From the NCBI GenBank assembly GCA_951799425.1, contig OX637395.1:14424451-14488450 (forward strand): 64,000 nucleotides of DNA, read 5' to 3'. The position numbers and the translations under genes are program-made. This stretch comes from Ilex aquifolium. Its lineage: Eukaryota; Streptophyta; Magnoliopsida; Aquifoliales; Aquifoliaceae. Below, one piece after another: positions 23,884-35,381 of the stretch (position 1 is the stretch's first letter; each line of letters begins with the position of its first letter). The notes under the pieces are model-generated. The model did not search any database. It was not told the origin of the DNA and worked only from the letters and a program-made list of their open reading frames with translations.

Positions 23884-25268
23884 TCTCATAATCGCTTTCA
23901 ATGCTTGCTCATCTAAGCAACTTTAATTTGTTAATTGATGGTAACGTTTTCATTTTTAGTTAATGGTGGCATCTGTTGAATGCTCGGAAGTCCTGCATCT
24001 GATTGGTGCCAGTTATTATCAAAGACAACACCAAGATTAGGTAACACTTATGACCTTAGTCGGTCTGTAAAGTTTTCCATCTAATTTTGTAATTAAAGAA
24101 AAGCATGAATGAGACTTTGTCACAAAATTTTAAAATTTTACCTTTTTTAAGGGTATTTAATCCAAAATCAATTGGCTATGGATGAAAATATTCCTTTACT
24201 ACGTCAATCCATCTTGAGTGGTACCAATCATTCGATACCCTCACAACCTCTCTAACGGGATCTTAGGTTGGCACATGAGCTAATAAACGTTACAACATCC
24301 AATATAAAATCAATTGACAATAGATAGAGAAATCACTTCTTTATATAAACTAACTATGATTAGGTCTAAATCAGTCCGCGTAGGATAATAGTTCTCTTTA
24401 TCAGCCTTTCATAAATTAAAAGTCTTGCAAAAAAATTTCAAATGGTAGCAATGTGTCGCTTTTTACCCCTTTTTGACAAACTTATGACTCAAATTGTGAT
24501 GGACAAGATAAAAGAAATTTAGGATGCAATGTAGGACTTTTAATCTTTAGAAGGACATAATAAAACATTAAACTTTGTATGGGTAGGGTTCCACTAGGAC
24601 TTAGCAAATGATACAAATGTTGAAAGGGGTCGTTGTGATTGGGAATATATGTTTTATTTTATTAATCTTCCACCTATATGTATTGTGCAAGAGGGATTCC
24701 ATACGAGGATACAGTTGTGGACTTGCGGATATTCCAACAACTATGTTCCAGCTTGCGTAATAGATTCTCAACACTAAGAAAATGATAATAATATTGATGA
24801 AGTTTGTTGTATTTGGAATTATCTATCCGTGTATATAAAAATCAAATTAAAAAGGGAAAATTTGTAATTATTTTCTAATCTCTGAATTTTGATTTATTAT
24901 ATTAAAAAATTCTTCAGTTGTATTGTATCACGTATCACACATGAGAATCATTCCATTCAATAATGGAACCAGAAAATTCAAAGCTCAGGGCAAAATAGAG
25001 AAAATTAGTTGAAAATAGTAAAACTTTAAGTGGGCTGAATAAAAATTACCTGAAATATATAAGTCAAAAATTAATTTATTGAGACTTAAGGAGGAAGGGC
25101 CCTCCTTGGCCCAAAAATGGGTCCTCCCCAGCCTCCACTCCCCCTCTTCCCCTGCTAATTAATCATCACTTATTTAAATTTTCTTTAAAATAGCAGTTTT
25201 TATCCCATGTGCATATCTTCTCAAAAATTAACTTCTCATGTAGTTGGTGGGGTTAGGAGAGAAGGAAA

Positions 25269-25291
25269 GGGGGGGGGGGGGGGGGGGGGGG
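25269..25291. repeat. Poly-G run of 23 bases
   Basis: GGAAAGG followed by unbroken G to 25291. Exceptional in AT-rich DNA; may be real or an assembly artefact. Confidence 0.95.
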
Positions 25292-25839
25292 ATGGATTGT
25301 ACATTTATCGTCCTCTAATTTCCCTGCAAGAAAAGTCGGTGATTAATTTCGGGTGCTTGCATGCATAAATTCCAGGAAATGCCAACACGTAATTAAAAAC
25401 ACTAAGATCTATAATTGCTTTACCCGACGTTTTTATATTAAATGTTGTCAAAATTGGCTTTTGTTTTTCATCGTGAATAATGTCGGTGTAAATTTTTGGG
25501 CATTTAATTAAATGTCGATAGGTTTTCAGACAGCGATATGAACAATATTTGTATAAGACGCCAACTAAACGCCCTTAACACCTTATACAACCGTTCATTT
25601 GACTTTTTTTTTTAGGCTTAACAAAGTTTGATTTTTCTGAAATTTCTCATAATGTTTTATTTGGAATCCATATGGGGACACTATTGGTATGAAATTGTCA
25701 ACACCACCACAACTATGTTTCAGCCTGCCTGATAGATTCTCGTCAACTTTTTTTTTTTTTTGGGTCACAATATAAACTTTCATTATATATATAAAACTGA
25801 AAGTACGAACTTTTAGCAATACACTTTCACCCTATACCT

Positions 25840-26640
25840 ATCCTGGCCTCCTTGACAATAATTTCCTTTAGTTGCCGTGGAGGGGACGTTATACAGTACA
25901 AGGGGAGAGTGCCTTGTCTAGTCTGTAGTGTCACTATAAGTGCTACTGATTTGCAAGACCTCGTGCAGCAGAATCTAATATTAGATAGCTTCTCTGCGTA
26001 GTGTCAAATGTCTTGTTGAATTACCTCAATTTCCCTTATGGTTGCCACTAATCCTTGGTAGAGGGAGTCAATCCCTTGGAGCATGATTACATTAACACTG
26101 TTGGGTACCCATCCATCAAAGCTATCTTACATGCTCTTCTTAATGCTCTGGCTTCAGCCACTAATGGTGAGGATGATGTTAAGCTTGTAGAGGCCCCATT
26201 TATCAGTTGTACCTCTTGGTTGCGCACCACTATCGCGTATGATGCTTTTCTAGCTTTCTCTAAGTATGCTCTATTTCATCCACCCCATCGGAAGGGCAGT
26301 CCATGTATCCTCTATATGAGTTTGGGTTGGTGGTCACTTTTTTCCAACTTGGTTGATGATGCTGATAAATCTGTTCATTGCGCGCCTTCCAAATAAACCA
26401 AATAAGATATGCGAACATAGGTTGGCTCCGTTGTTCTGTGTCTCTTATCCATACAAATTCTTCCAACTGTTGCATCAATCATGTTTCCATCTTTATAATC
26501 TTGTATCGATAACATTTTTTGCTAATGGGGACTTCTGTCATACCACAAATGACCCAAGAGCATAGTAAAAAGAGATGTTATATGGTTTCTGCCTCCTCCC
26601 CACATATTGGACACTAGTAATAACTCGTGTCTGAAGTTAC
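25840..26640 (-). pseudogene. L1 LINE 3' fragment: zf-RVT and RNase H
   Basis: Reading the minus strand from about 26610, CPICGEEAETI.HLFLLCSW is the zinc-binding zf-RVT region that follows RT in plant L1 elements. Next comes AYLIWFIWKARNEQIYQ (26260-26478 frame), the linker to RNase H, and then an RNase H-like stretch with VVRNQEVQLINGAST and PLVAEARALRRACKIAL (about 26250-26110). RT, endonuclease and ORF1 are absent, as expected for a 5'-truncated insertion. In-frame stops occur in the zinc region and at about 26085. The exact ends were not resolved. Confidence 0.8.
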
Positions 26641-28081
26641 GGTGTAATATAAAAATTGAGCATCCAAAAAATTGAGCCCATTTCATCAAATCGTGATAAC
26701 CACTTTTTTTTTAGAAAGACAAAACTCATACCTAAAGACATCGTGCAATGCAAAATTGAGCACTAATCATGTAATTTATTTTTCTTTTTTTTTTATTACA
26801 CCATTTTAAATCAATCTAAACTCACAATCAATATAAAAAAAATGACATAATTTGCTTTAAAAACATGACATAAAAAATAGCAACATGTGTATATAATTGG
26901 TACAAAACTACTTATTATTAAGAAACATATGAATTTAAAGAAAACACAACCCAATTCATTTATCGGATTCAATATCATGTTCCAATTCTACCTCAATGAA
27001 ATCATTTATCAACTTCCGCCACAACATAGTAATAACAACAATAGAATAAAATTCAACTTTATCCATATAGATCTGTATATATTAAATACAACCCACAATT
27101 CAAAATACATGCATTTAAAATTAACATCCATATCAACTTCCATATAAAAATTGCTACAACATGAGTCCAAAATCCAAGCAAAATTCAAACAAATGATGAT
27201 TGGTTTAATTGATCATGTGTATGTGCGTAAAGACACTACGTGTCTGAAAACAAAACAACAATTAACATAAAAATGGGACCACAAAATTTTCAACCTATAT
27301 ACCCAATTTATTTTCATATCCAAAAAGGTTACCAAAAGTCTCATTATCACGCCATAATTTTGCCTATCACAATCATTTACCAACTAACGCAACCACGTAA
27401 AGGCGACCCAATAGTCAATTAGAAAAATTTTGGATTTGCATATATCAAATCTAACCAATAATTCCAAATGCATGCACTTAATTAACATCCATATAAGCTC
27501 CACATTGAAAATAATTTAAGGAACAAAAATCAATTTTGTTTTTCTCAAACAAAATAAGAGTAAGAATAACAAATCCCAAACTTTTCTCCTCCATTTTACC
27601 ATGAAAAAGTAGTGGTCACAAAAGACCAATGCATATACATACCTACGCATACAGACAAAACTTTAAAATGTTTCTCAAGATTGTGTTGTGCACAAAAGTG
27701 CTGACGCGTTCTCCCTTCTATCTATAGACGTTCTCTGAAACAAGAAAGAAGTAAAATTTTTAACTCATCGAAGCAAAACAACAACCATCTTGTCTTAACT
27801 TCCATAAACTATAACCCATCACAAAGTTTTGAATAACGAACACAATATGTAGTGAAAAGCTTTTAGGTTCATCTCACCTAAATGTCACCATGCAAGAGAG
27901 AGAGAGAGAGAGAGACTTTTAAATAGTCTGTTTTATTTTTTTGTTACTAAAATTAAAAATAATCAAAAGTAACAATGATGGAGATGTTTCGAGATAACTA
28001 AGTCACAGCAGTCAAAAAGTATTAATGTACGTGTGTGTTATGTGTTCTACTGAGCATGTATGTGAGCTTTATGGCGTGTGT
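26641..28081. other. Intergenic DNA, nothing recognised
   Basis: Very AT-rich, with many short chance frames on both strands. Only a short GA microsatellite (27896-27914) stands out. It ends at the target pentamer ACTTT (28082-28086) of the CRM-like element. Confidence 0.6.
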
Positions 28082-28086
28082 ACTTT

Positions 28087-28920
28087 TGATGCAAATCATA
28101 GCACAACTTCAAGGGATCTAGTTCAAGTCCCAATTGGGTCGGTTACGAGAGCACAAGCAAGGAAGTTTAAAGATGTACTCAACGGATTGATTCAAGAGGC
28201 ATGGACTCAAGCAAATTCGTGGAGACCCATTAAGCATGATCCACGTGAGCAACAAAGACTCATCAACATGATTCAAGTTCTAGAAGAATCTGGTCAAGAC
28301 TAAGCTTAAATTGGCATGTTTAAGAATACTCCTTTTTTGGGTCTGATTGTAAGGCTTGCATGCCATTTACTTTCCTTTTTCTATTTTAGGCGTGTGATCA
28401 GCCAATTAAAGGGTTTATTGTCTTTCTTTTTCTTCTTTTAGGCAAGTAAGAGTTTTAGTCTTTATTTATTCCTATTTGGGTTTGGATTGTCAAAATATAA
28501 ACTCCTATTAGGATTTGTTTCCTTACCAGATTATGATTTGTTTCCTTAGCAGATTAGGAATTTTCCTTGTAATGGCCAGCCTTATAAATAGGCGTTTAAT
28601 CAATGAAAAAAACAAATTATTATTTAGCAAAATTGGAGAGTGTTTTCTCTACGGTTCTTTGAAGAACTATTCGAACTTATCAGGATTTCCCGTGGCGTTT
28701 CACTAGCGACTTATCAAACGGAATTTCACCACCGTTTGTGGTTTCTTCCTTATACCAAGGTTCTTGTTTTCACAATAAACAACGGTTTGAGGTCATATAT
28801 ATCAAGGTTCTTGTTTGTCGTAAACAACAGGTCGAGGTCTATCATTCAAATCTGATCGTAGAACAATCTTGGGTTCCTTTTTCGTTGTCAAATCTCGTTA
28901 TTTTGGCGGAATCCACATCA
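28087..28920 (+). mobile_element. 5' LTR of the CRM-like element
   Basis: TGATGCAAATCATAGCACAA to CGGAATCCACATCA, 834 bp. Bases 28087-28303 repeat the end of the pol frame found at 37486-37702, so the open frame 28025-28303 is LTR and not a separate gene. TATA box CTTATAAATAGG at about 28581-28592. Compared with the 3' LTR it has two small internal duplications (around 28515-28555 and 28745-28820). In the first 225 bp about ten substitutions separate the two LTRs, nearly all transitions. Confidence 0.92.
28582..28589 (+). promoter_or_regulatory. TATA box of the CRM-like 5' LTR
   Basis: TTATAAATAGGC within the LTR, conserved in the 3' LTR at about 37957. It would drive transcription of the element rightwards. 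Confidence 0.7.
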
Positions 28921-28922
28921 TT

Positions 28923-28934
28923 TGGTATCAGAGC
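28923..28934 (+). promoter_or_regulatory. Primer-binding site (initiator tRNA-Met)
   Basis: TGGTATCAGAGC, complementary to the 3' end of plant initiator tRNA-Met, two bases after the LTR end. This is where minus-strand cDNA synthesis starts. Its position fixes the LTR edge at 28920. Confidence 0.95.
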
Positions 28935-29583
28935 ATAGGTTCTAGTTCAGGTTTGCCTATCTCTTAAAACCTTTCTTTTCTTTATTCTGTGTTCTTTTAG
29001 TTCCAAATTCGATTCACATACCCTAGTCTAGCCGAATTTCCTTTACCCCATTCTGCTAGTATTTTGTTGGTTCTAGTTTATTACGAATTCTTATTCTATT
29101 ACTACCAAAAGATAGTTGCTGATTAAAAAAAAAAAGAAGGCAGAAAGGAGTCAAAAAAAAAAAAAAAAAGAATTGTTTGCGTTCATCCATTTGGGTCCAA
29201 TAAACCCGAAAATCACATCACCCCAAAATCAGATATTTTTTTGTGGAAATCTTGCTATTTTGTTCTTCTGAAAATCTAATCAGTCGTGTTCCTTGAATTC
29301 TTGCTCTTAAAACCTGAAATTCCTTGATGAGTTCTTGGTGAATTGTTGCTGGAAATTTTGAGAATTGTTTGTTTAGTTTCAAAAGAACTGAAAGAGAATT
29401 ATCGAGTGGAAAAAAGGCAAGAGTGGTGAGAACATTAGAGGGTCAAAAGCCACGTATTTTTGAGTGAAACACGAGTGTAGAGTGAATCACATTCTTGAGT
29501 GTAAACACGTAAGGGAGAGAATTGGGAGGTCCTTTTCTTTTTTTTATTTTCTTTTTTTATATAACGTTGTTTTTGCAGCAATC

Positions 29584-30318
29584 ATGTCTCACAATAGTGC
29601 TAAGAACATGGCCGAAGATGTTACGGAACGGGTTGATTTGAAATTGTTTATGGAGGCTATGATGAGTGAGGTGAGGCATGTGATGAAGTTGGAACTGGAG
29701 CAAGTTCATGAACGGATATACCAGATGGAGAATACACGTGATAAGTAGCCACAAAACGTCCCTAATGTGCGTAGAAAGAAAAGAGTTCAATCGAGGGAAG
29801 TGAGGGTTGAAGATGAAGAGCCTTATGGGGCTGGTTTTGATGAAAAGGAGGATCGAAATTCTGTTGTGAATAATTGGAGACATGGAGGGCGGTTTAGAGA
29901 AGCTAGGAATCGGGAAGATAACAACTTGGGTGGTATTAAGATGAAGATTCCATCATTTCAAGGTAGATCCGATCCTGAAGCATACCTTGAGTGGGAGAAG
30001 AAGATGGAGTTCGTATTTGACTGCCACAACTATTCCAAAGCAAAGAAGGTAAAATTAGCGGTGATTGATTTTTTTGACTATGCTATTATTTGGTGGGATC
30101 AAATTGTTATAAACAGGAGACGGAATAGAGAGCGACCAATAGAGACATGGGAGGAGATGAAAATGGTGATGAGAAAGCGGTTCGTTCCAAGTTACTACTA
30201 CCGAGAGTTGTACAAAAAGCTACAAAGTCTTAGACAGGGAAGCCAAAGCATGGAGGATCATTACAAGGAGATGGAGATTGCTATGATCTAAGCTAATGTA
30301 GAGGAAGATCAAGAGGCT
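29584..30318 (+). pseudogene. Gag remnant of the CRM-like element
   Basis: The start at 29584 (MSHNSAKNMAEDV) is preferred over an upstream ATG at 29464 that lies in leader sequence. A TAG at 29746-29748 interrupts the frame. The main block, frame 29767-30291, has IKMKIPSFQGRSDPEAYLEW (about 29938-29997), the CHNYSKAKKVKLAV segment, WWDQIVINRRRNRERPIETW and KRFVPSYYYRELYKKLQ, the usual retrotransposon gag fold. Near the end a codon became TAA (30289-30291), after which the frame still reads ANVEEDQEA up to the break at about 30318. The zinc knuckle is deleted. Confidence 0.9.
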
Positions 30319-32192
30319 TGGGGTGTGTGCTAATGCAAGGAGGGAAGGTGGTTGCCTATGGCTCCAGGCAACTCAAGGTTCATGAGCAGAATTATCCCAC
30401 CCATGACTTAGAGCTTGCCGCTGTGGTTTTTGCTCTTAAGTTGTGGATGTGTTACTTATACGGAGATAAATTCTAAGTGTTTTCTGATCATAAGAGCCTC
30501 AAGTATATATTCACCCAGAAGGACTTGAATCTTCGGCAAAGAAGGTGGATTGAGTATTTAGAAGACTATGATTTCACACTCAATTACCATCCGGGGAAGG
30601 CGAATGTAGTAGCGGATGCACTGAGTAGAAAATCTCGGGGTGAAATCAATTCCCTTGTGGTGAATAGGTGGAAGATGATGGATGCTTTGGAGGAATTTGA
30701 TCTATGGGTGGATAGACAAGAGGATCGACCATGCCTATTCAATCTTGTAGCTCAACCAATGCTTCGACAAAGGATTGTGGCGTTGCAACGATTAGACAGC
30801 GAGTTGGAGGCTATCCGGAGTAAGTTGGAGAGGAGTGAGATTGTTGAGAATTGGGCGATAAGTGATTATGAGTTACGGTTTCGGGGAAGGCTATGTGTAC
30901 CCGATCATGACCAAGTACGGGAAGAAGTGTTGGGCGAGTGCCATCATTCCAAGTTCTCCATACATCCGGGTAGTACCAAAATGTATAGGGATATGAAGCG
31001 GCAGTATTGGTGGAAGGGAATGAAGAAGGATGTGGCTAGATACGTTTCAAAATGTGTGGTGTGTCAGCAAGTGAAGATTGAGCATCAAAAGCCCGGAGGA
31101 TTGTTGCATTCTTTGCCTATTCCCAAGTGGAAGTGGGATCACATCACCATGGACTTCGTATCTGGCTTTCCACGGACTTCACGAGGGCATAATGTCGTAT
31201 GGGTCATTGTTGATAGACTCACCAAGTCCGCTCACTTCTTGAGAATGAAGACCACCGACAAGTTAGAGACCCTGAGCAAACTCTATATTCGCGAGATAGT
31301 GAGATTGCATGGAGTTCCGCTATCCATTGTGTCGGATCTTGATTCTCGTTTCGTAGCGCAATTTTGGCAAAGTCTTCAAAGAGCTATGGGGACATAGTTG
31401 CACTTCAGCACCGCCTTTCATCCCCAAACGGATGGCCAATCCGAGAGGGTGATCCAGATTCTAGAAGACATGTTACGTGCTTGTGTGTTGGACTTCAAGG
31501 GAGGTTGGAGCGATCATTTGCCTCTGGTGGAGTTCGCATAAAACAACAGCTATCAGGCAAGTATTGGAATGGCTCCTTATGAGGCATTGTATGGAAGACC
31601 ATGTAGGTCCCCAACTTGTTGGTTAGAAGCGGGAGAAAGTAGTTTGTTTGGGCCAGAGATTGTTCGGGAGACTACGGAGAAAATTCAACTTATCCGGAAG
31701 AGACTACGCACGGCACAAAGTAGACAGAAAAGCTATGCGGATAGAAGACGAAGACCTTTGGAATTCCAAGAGGGGAACTATGTGTTCCTCAAAGTGTCAC
31801 CCAAGAAGGGAGTGTTGAGATTCGGCAAGAAGGGAAAATTAGCTCCAAGGTATATCGGACCATTCGAAGTGATCAAAGCGGTGGGCAAAGTGGCGTATCA
31901 ACTTCGATTACCAGCTCAGTTGTCAGGAGTACATGACGTGTTCCACGTGTCAATGTTGAGAAAGTGTCAATCGGATACAACACACGTCGTAGATTTGGAA
32001 GATATTGAAGTTCAAGATGGAGCAACATATGAAGAACAACCGGTGAAAATTCTGGATACCAAAGAGAAGGTGATTCGCAATAAAGTCATCCAATTGGTGA
32101 AAGTTTTGTGGCAACATCATGGGGTGGAGGAAGCTACTTGGGAACCAGAGCTGGAGATGCGAGAGAAATATCCTCAATTGTTCGCTACTTGA
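30315..32192 (+). pseudogene. RNase H, integrase and chromodomain of the second Tekay-like element
   Basis: A single frame with only three stops (30474, 31395, 31540). RNase H tail: [19 protein letters not shown], then [15 protein letters not shown] and [12 protein letters not shown]. Integrase zinc finger with intact residues: [12 protein letters not shown] ... KCVVCQQVK (about 30940-31075). DDE core: [16 protein letters not shown] (an R to L change beside the second Asp) and HPQTDGQSERV. The GPY/F region and DVFHVSMLRKC follow. The chromodomain is at about 32035-32185 (VKILDTKEKVIRNK ... ATWEPE). Part of a Gag-Pol polyprotein, not a host gene. Confidence 0.93.
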
Positions 32193-32220
32193 GGTAAGTT
32201 TCGAGGACGAAACTCTCTTT

Positions 32221-32233
32221 AAGGAGGGTGGAT
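32221..32233 (+). promoter_or_regulatory. Polypurine tract
   Basis: AAGGAGGGTGGAT directly before the LTR start, 29 bp after the chromodomain stop; primes plus-strand cDNA. Confidence 0.85.
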
Positions 32234-33083
32234 TGTAAACCCCCACATGTAATAGAACTTGTACCAACTGTGTTTAATATACAAATATATGGTGGACAAG
32301 GTTGGGTTGGTTTTGGAAGGGTTTGGAATGGAGTGGAAATGAGAAATGTGTATGCACAGGGCATTTGGGGCAGATCAGGCAAAGCGTACCGGTACGCCGA
32401 ACTCCAGAAGCCTTAGCGTACCGGTTCGGTCTGGTTGACTTTCTGATTTTCTCCTCTCCTGAGCTAACCCCAAGCTACATTTTCATCCTTATTTGTCTCA
32501 AATAGTTTGAAATGATGTTATAGATACTATGGATGGTGTTATGCTGGGCCTAGGAGGGGTCAATCGATTAAAAATATACATAGGCCTTGTGTTTTAAAAA
32601 TTTCAGTAAATTTACTTTAGTGGTATGATAAATCATAAAACTAAATGTTTTTAGGATAAAATAAAATTAAAAATGAATTCGGAACGTCTAAAAACCTTAG
32701 GGTGGTCATAGAGATCAATATGGAGATAGTTAGTGGTAAAATTATAATTTCAAGGAAAAATGTAATTTTTGGCCCTGTGAACAGTAAAAATCGGGATTTG
32801 GCTGACCTTATAACACCATTTCATCCAATTTTCCCTCATTTCTTTCACTCTACTCTCACCCCACACCTCTTGGCACCTTAGAGGAAGATTAAGGGAGGAA
32901 GAAAAGGGAAGAAGGAGGTCACTAGAGTTTGGATTCTTACTTGGAAATCTTGATTCAAGGTAGGGGTTTTCTTCTATTCTCTTGCATTGAGGGTAGGGCA
33001 TACATGTATATACATTCTTTTGACTCTAAATATTATATACTTGCTATGAAATTGTTGATTCTTGATATTTATGCAAATGTGGT

Positions 33084-34062
33084 TGATTAACCCTAATTAA
33101 GTATAAATTAAAGTTATTAATAAAGTCAAATTAGTATAATAAAATAACTAAAAAGTAGTAAATATTATGAATTATAGTTTGTATGTAAATTAAAAGTTTA
33201 ACATTTTATGTCCAAAAGTTTCAGGTTTAATGCAGAAATACTACAAAATACAAGGAACAAACTGTCAAAGCTTGAAAGGACAAAAGGCCAAAGTGTAATT
33301 TCTACAAAGCAAGAGTCATCACATGCAAGTTGCAAACGTCCAACAAGGTTTCACCGTCCAGACGGTGGGACTGCCGTCCGGACGGTCACCTTTGTCAGAA
33401 TTCAAGTTGCCCACTTGCCCACTTGCCTTCCCACGCCTATAAATAGGCTACTCCTTCTCCATTTCAAGGAGGCCGGAACAAGAGAAAGTCGAGAGAAACC
33501 GAGAAGTTCTGAAGAGAGAAAAAGAAAAAGAAAAGAGAAAGCACGCTCCGGTCCGTGTTATACTTCAGTCCTACGTCCTGTACTTTTATATTTTCGTTGT
33601 ATCTTTCCATTCGGATAGTTGAACTGCTGCCACTTTTTCATCTTAATCGATCATAAGAGTGGTTGTGCTTCAATCGTTCCCTGCGAAAGACATTTACATT
33701 CCGCACTTTATTTTATGTTGTAATGACAACTGCTAGCTCTCCTTGCTTGTCTATAGCAATGGAGCGTGAGTAGTTCCGTATATCCTCCGGTTCGAGGGGA
33801 ACACATGTATAATATTGATCTGTTTATGGAATTGCTGATGTTTTATTTATACGTTTATTATATATATGAGACGGGCCAGCTAGAATGACCCCGGCGTTCC
33901 TACCGGTATGGTTAATCCTCCACCGGAATGCTGAGGAAGTTCCACTGACGCCTGGTATTACTATATATAATAATATTGCCTGCTAGAATGACCCCGGTGA
34001 TCCTATCGGTATGGTTAATCCTCCACCGGAACGCTGAGGAAATTCTACTGTCAATATATATA

Positions 34063-34105
<43 letters not shown>

Positions 34106-34887
34106 CAAGATAACCTATTGAATAATTCAAGTATGCCGTTTAAGTGTCTTCACTTTCTGGGTGACATATCTAAATACAGTTAGCATGAGAAGCGGCTGTA
34201 TTATGATTAACTACCACCGGTTGACCTGACAAGTCACCGGAAGATAGTCTGTACCACCTACGGATTTTACTTGGATTAGTCAATTGGAACATCTATGTCC
34301 AGTGTAGCCTAAGAAGCAGCTGTGCTATGTATTACTACCAGTGTAGCCTAAGAAGCAGCTGTGCTATGTATTATTACCAGTGTAGCCTAAGAAGCAGCTG
34401 TGCTATATATTACTACCAGTGTAGCCTAAGAAGCAGCTGTGCTATATTTTATATACATCAGACCTGCCGGTTAGCTTTCCAGTAAAATGGAAGTTAATTG
34501 TTGTAAGGTAGCAATTCCATAGTATGATCAATATAACGCATGTGGGATCCTTGAACTGAAGGATATCTTTTATATTTCTGTCATTAATCTACTTTACTTA
34601 CGCCTTTCATTATTGTTGCAATTTAATTCCGTCTTTTAATTAAGTTAAGTTACTCGAACAGACTAAGTTCACACCACAAGCTCTCAAACATCAAACTACT
34701 CCAAACAACCTCTTTATTGCTTTATTTTTATTTTATTTTTTTTATTTTTTTTTATTTTATCTTTAATTACTAAAACTCTCTGTGGGATCGATACTTGGAC
34801 TTAAAAACCGAGAAAACTACAATTTGACCACTTATACTTGGGTGTAAAATAATAATATAATTCAGACACACTAAAAAGTGTGAATCA
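33084..34887 (+). mobile_element. Solo LTR, family D, copy 2
   Basis: Starts TGATTAACCCTAATTAAG and ends AGTGTGAATCA; identical pentamers GTGGT flank it (33079-33083, 34888-34892). TATA box TATAAATA at 33438-33445, preceded by CCGTCCGGACGG (33374-33385) and CACCGTCC-A-GACGGTG (33352-33367). Internal repeats: two units of about 95 bp beginning TGACCCCGG (about 33889 and 33984), a TA run (34053-34102) and four 39-bp units (34301-34447). Near the end GTGGGATCGATACTTGG is shared with copy 1. No coding capacity. Confidence 0.92.
34301..34447 (+). repeat. 39-bp tandem repeat, about 3.8 units
   Basis: Units start AGTGTAGCCTAAGAAGCAGC at 34301, 34340, 34379 and 34418, nearly identical. Confidence 0.95.
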
Positions 34888-35191
34888 GTGGTCATGTTTT
34901 AAACAATGCTATGGTGGAATCACCATTAAAACTCTTTTCTTGTTCTCAAACCCTAGTTCTCAAGGAAAAAGGGGTTTTTCTCTTGATTTTTCATTGATTC
35001 TTGAATTCAAAAACTTTAGTGCTTGAAATTGAACCACAAAAATGATATTTATAAGGATCTCTTGTATATTTTCTCACATTGTCTCTATTGTGCTACTTTA
35101 TGAGAAATTTGGGGATTTTTGGGAATGGCTTGTTGTTTTTGAGAAATTGTGGATAATTGTATTTCTAGTATGGTTGCTTTGATGAACATGA

Positions 35192-35381
35192 GTGAGAGGT
35201 TCTTTCTAAGGATGCTCATGCCAAAGAAACAAGACCTTGAGGGTGAGAGGTTCCTTGTAAGGATGCTCATGCCAAAGAAACAAGACCTTGAGGGTGAAAG
35301 GTTCCTTGTAAGGATGCTCATGCCGAAGAAACAAGACCTTGAGAGTGAGAGGTTCCTTGTAAGGATGCTCATGCCAAAGAG
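35192..35381 (+). repeat. 51-bp tandem repeat, about 3.7 units
   Basis: Units start at 35192, 35243, 35294 and 35345 with GAGAGGTTCCTTGTAAGGAT or a close variant. Because 51 is a multiple of three, both strands stay open, producing repetitive frames (35085-35372 minus, 35149-35445 plus) that are not genes. Confidence 0.95.

Larger units (their letters stand above)
21556..25839. other. Intergenic DNA, no protein gene recognised
   Basis: AT-rich, with no supported coding region. Upstream of MIR167 it probably includes the promoter. A stretch at about 21650-21960 rich in AACCCAA/CGAGTT phrases looks like a dispersed repeat. There is a CT/CA microsatellite at 23821-23882 and a homopolymer of G at 25269-25291. 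A short pair of similar blocks (around 24725-24770 and 25697-25745) shares CAACTATGTT.CAGC.TGC.T. No RNA gene other than MIR167 was seen. Confidence 0.55.

Noticed and set aside
23601..23891. 96-residue frame ending in Ser-Leu and Thr-His runs
   Set aside because: Translation of the CT/CA microsatellite.
28025..28303. Apparent separate small gene
   Set aside because: Its body is the pol tail repeated in the 5' LTR of the CRM-like element; the first codons are flanking DNA.
34301..34447. CRISPR-like regular repeats
   Set aside because: Units are head-to-tail without unique spacers, inside a plant LTR; an ordinary tandem repeat.
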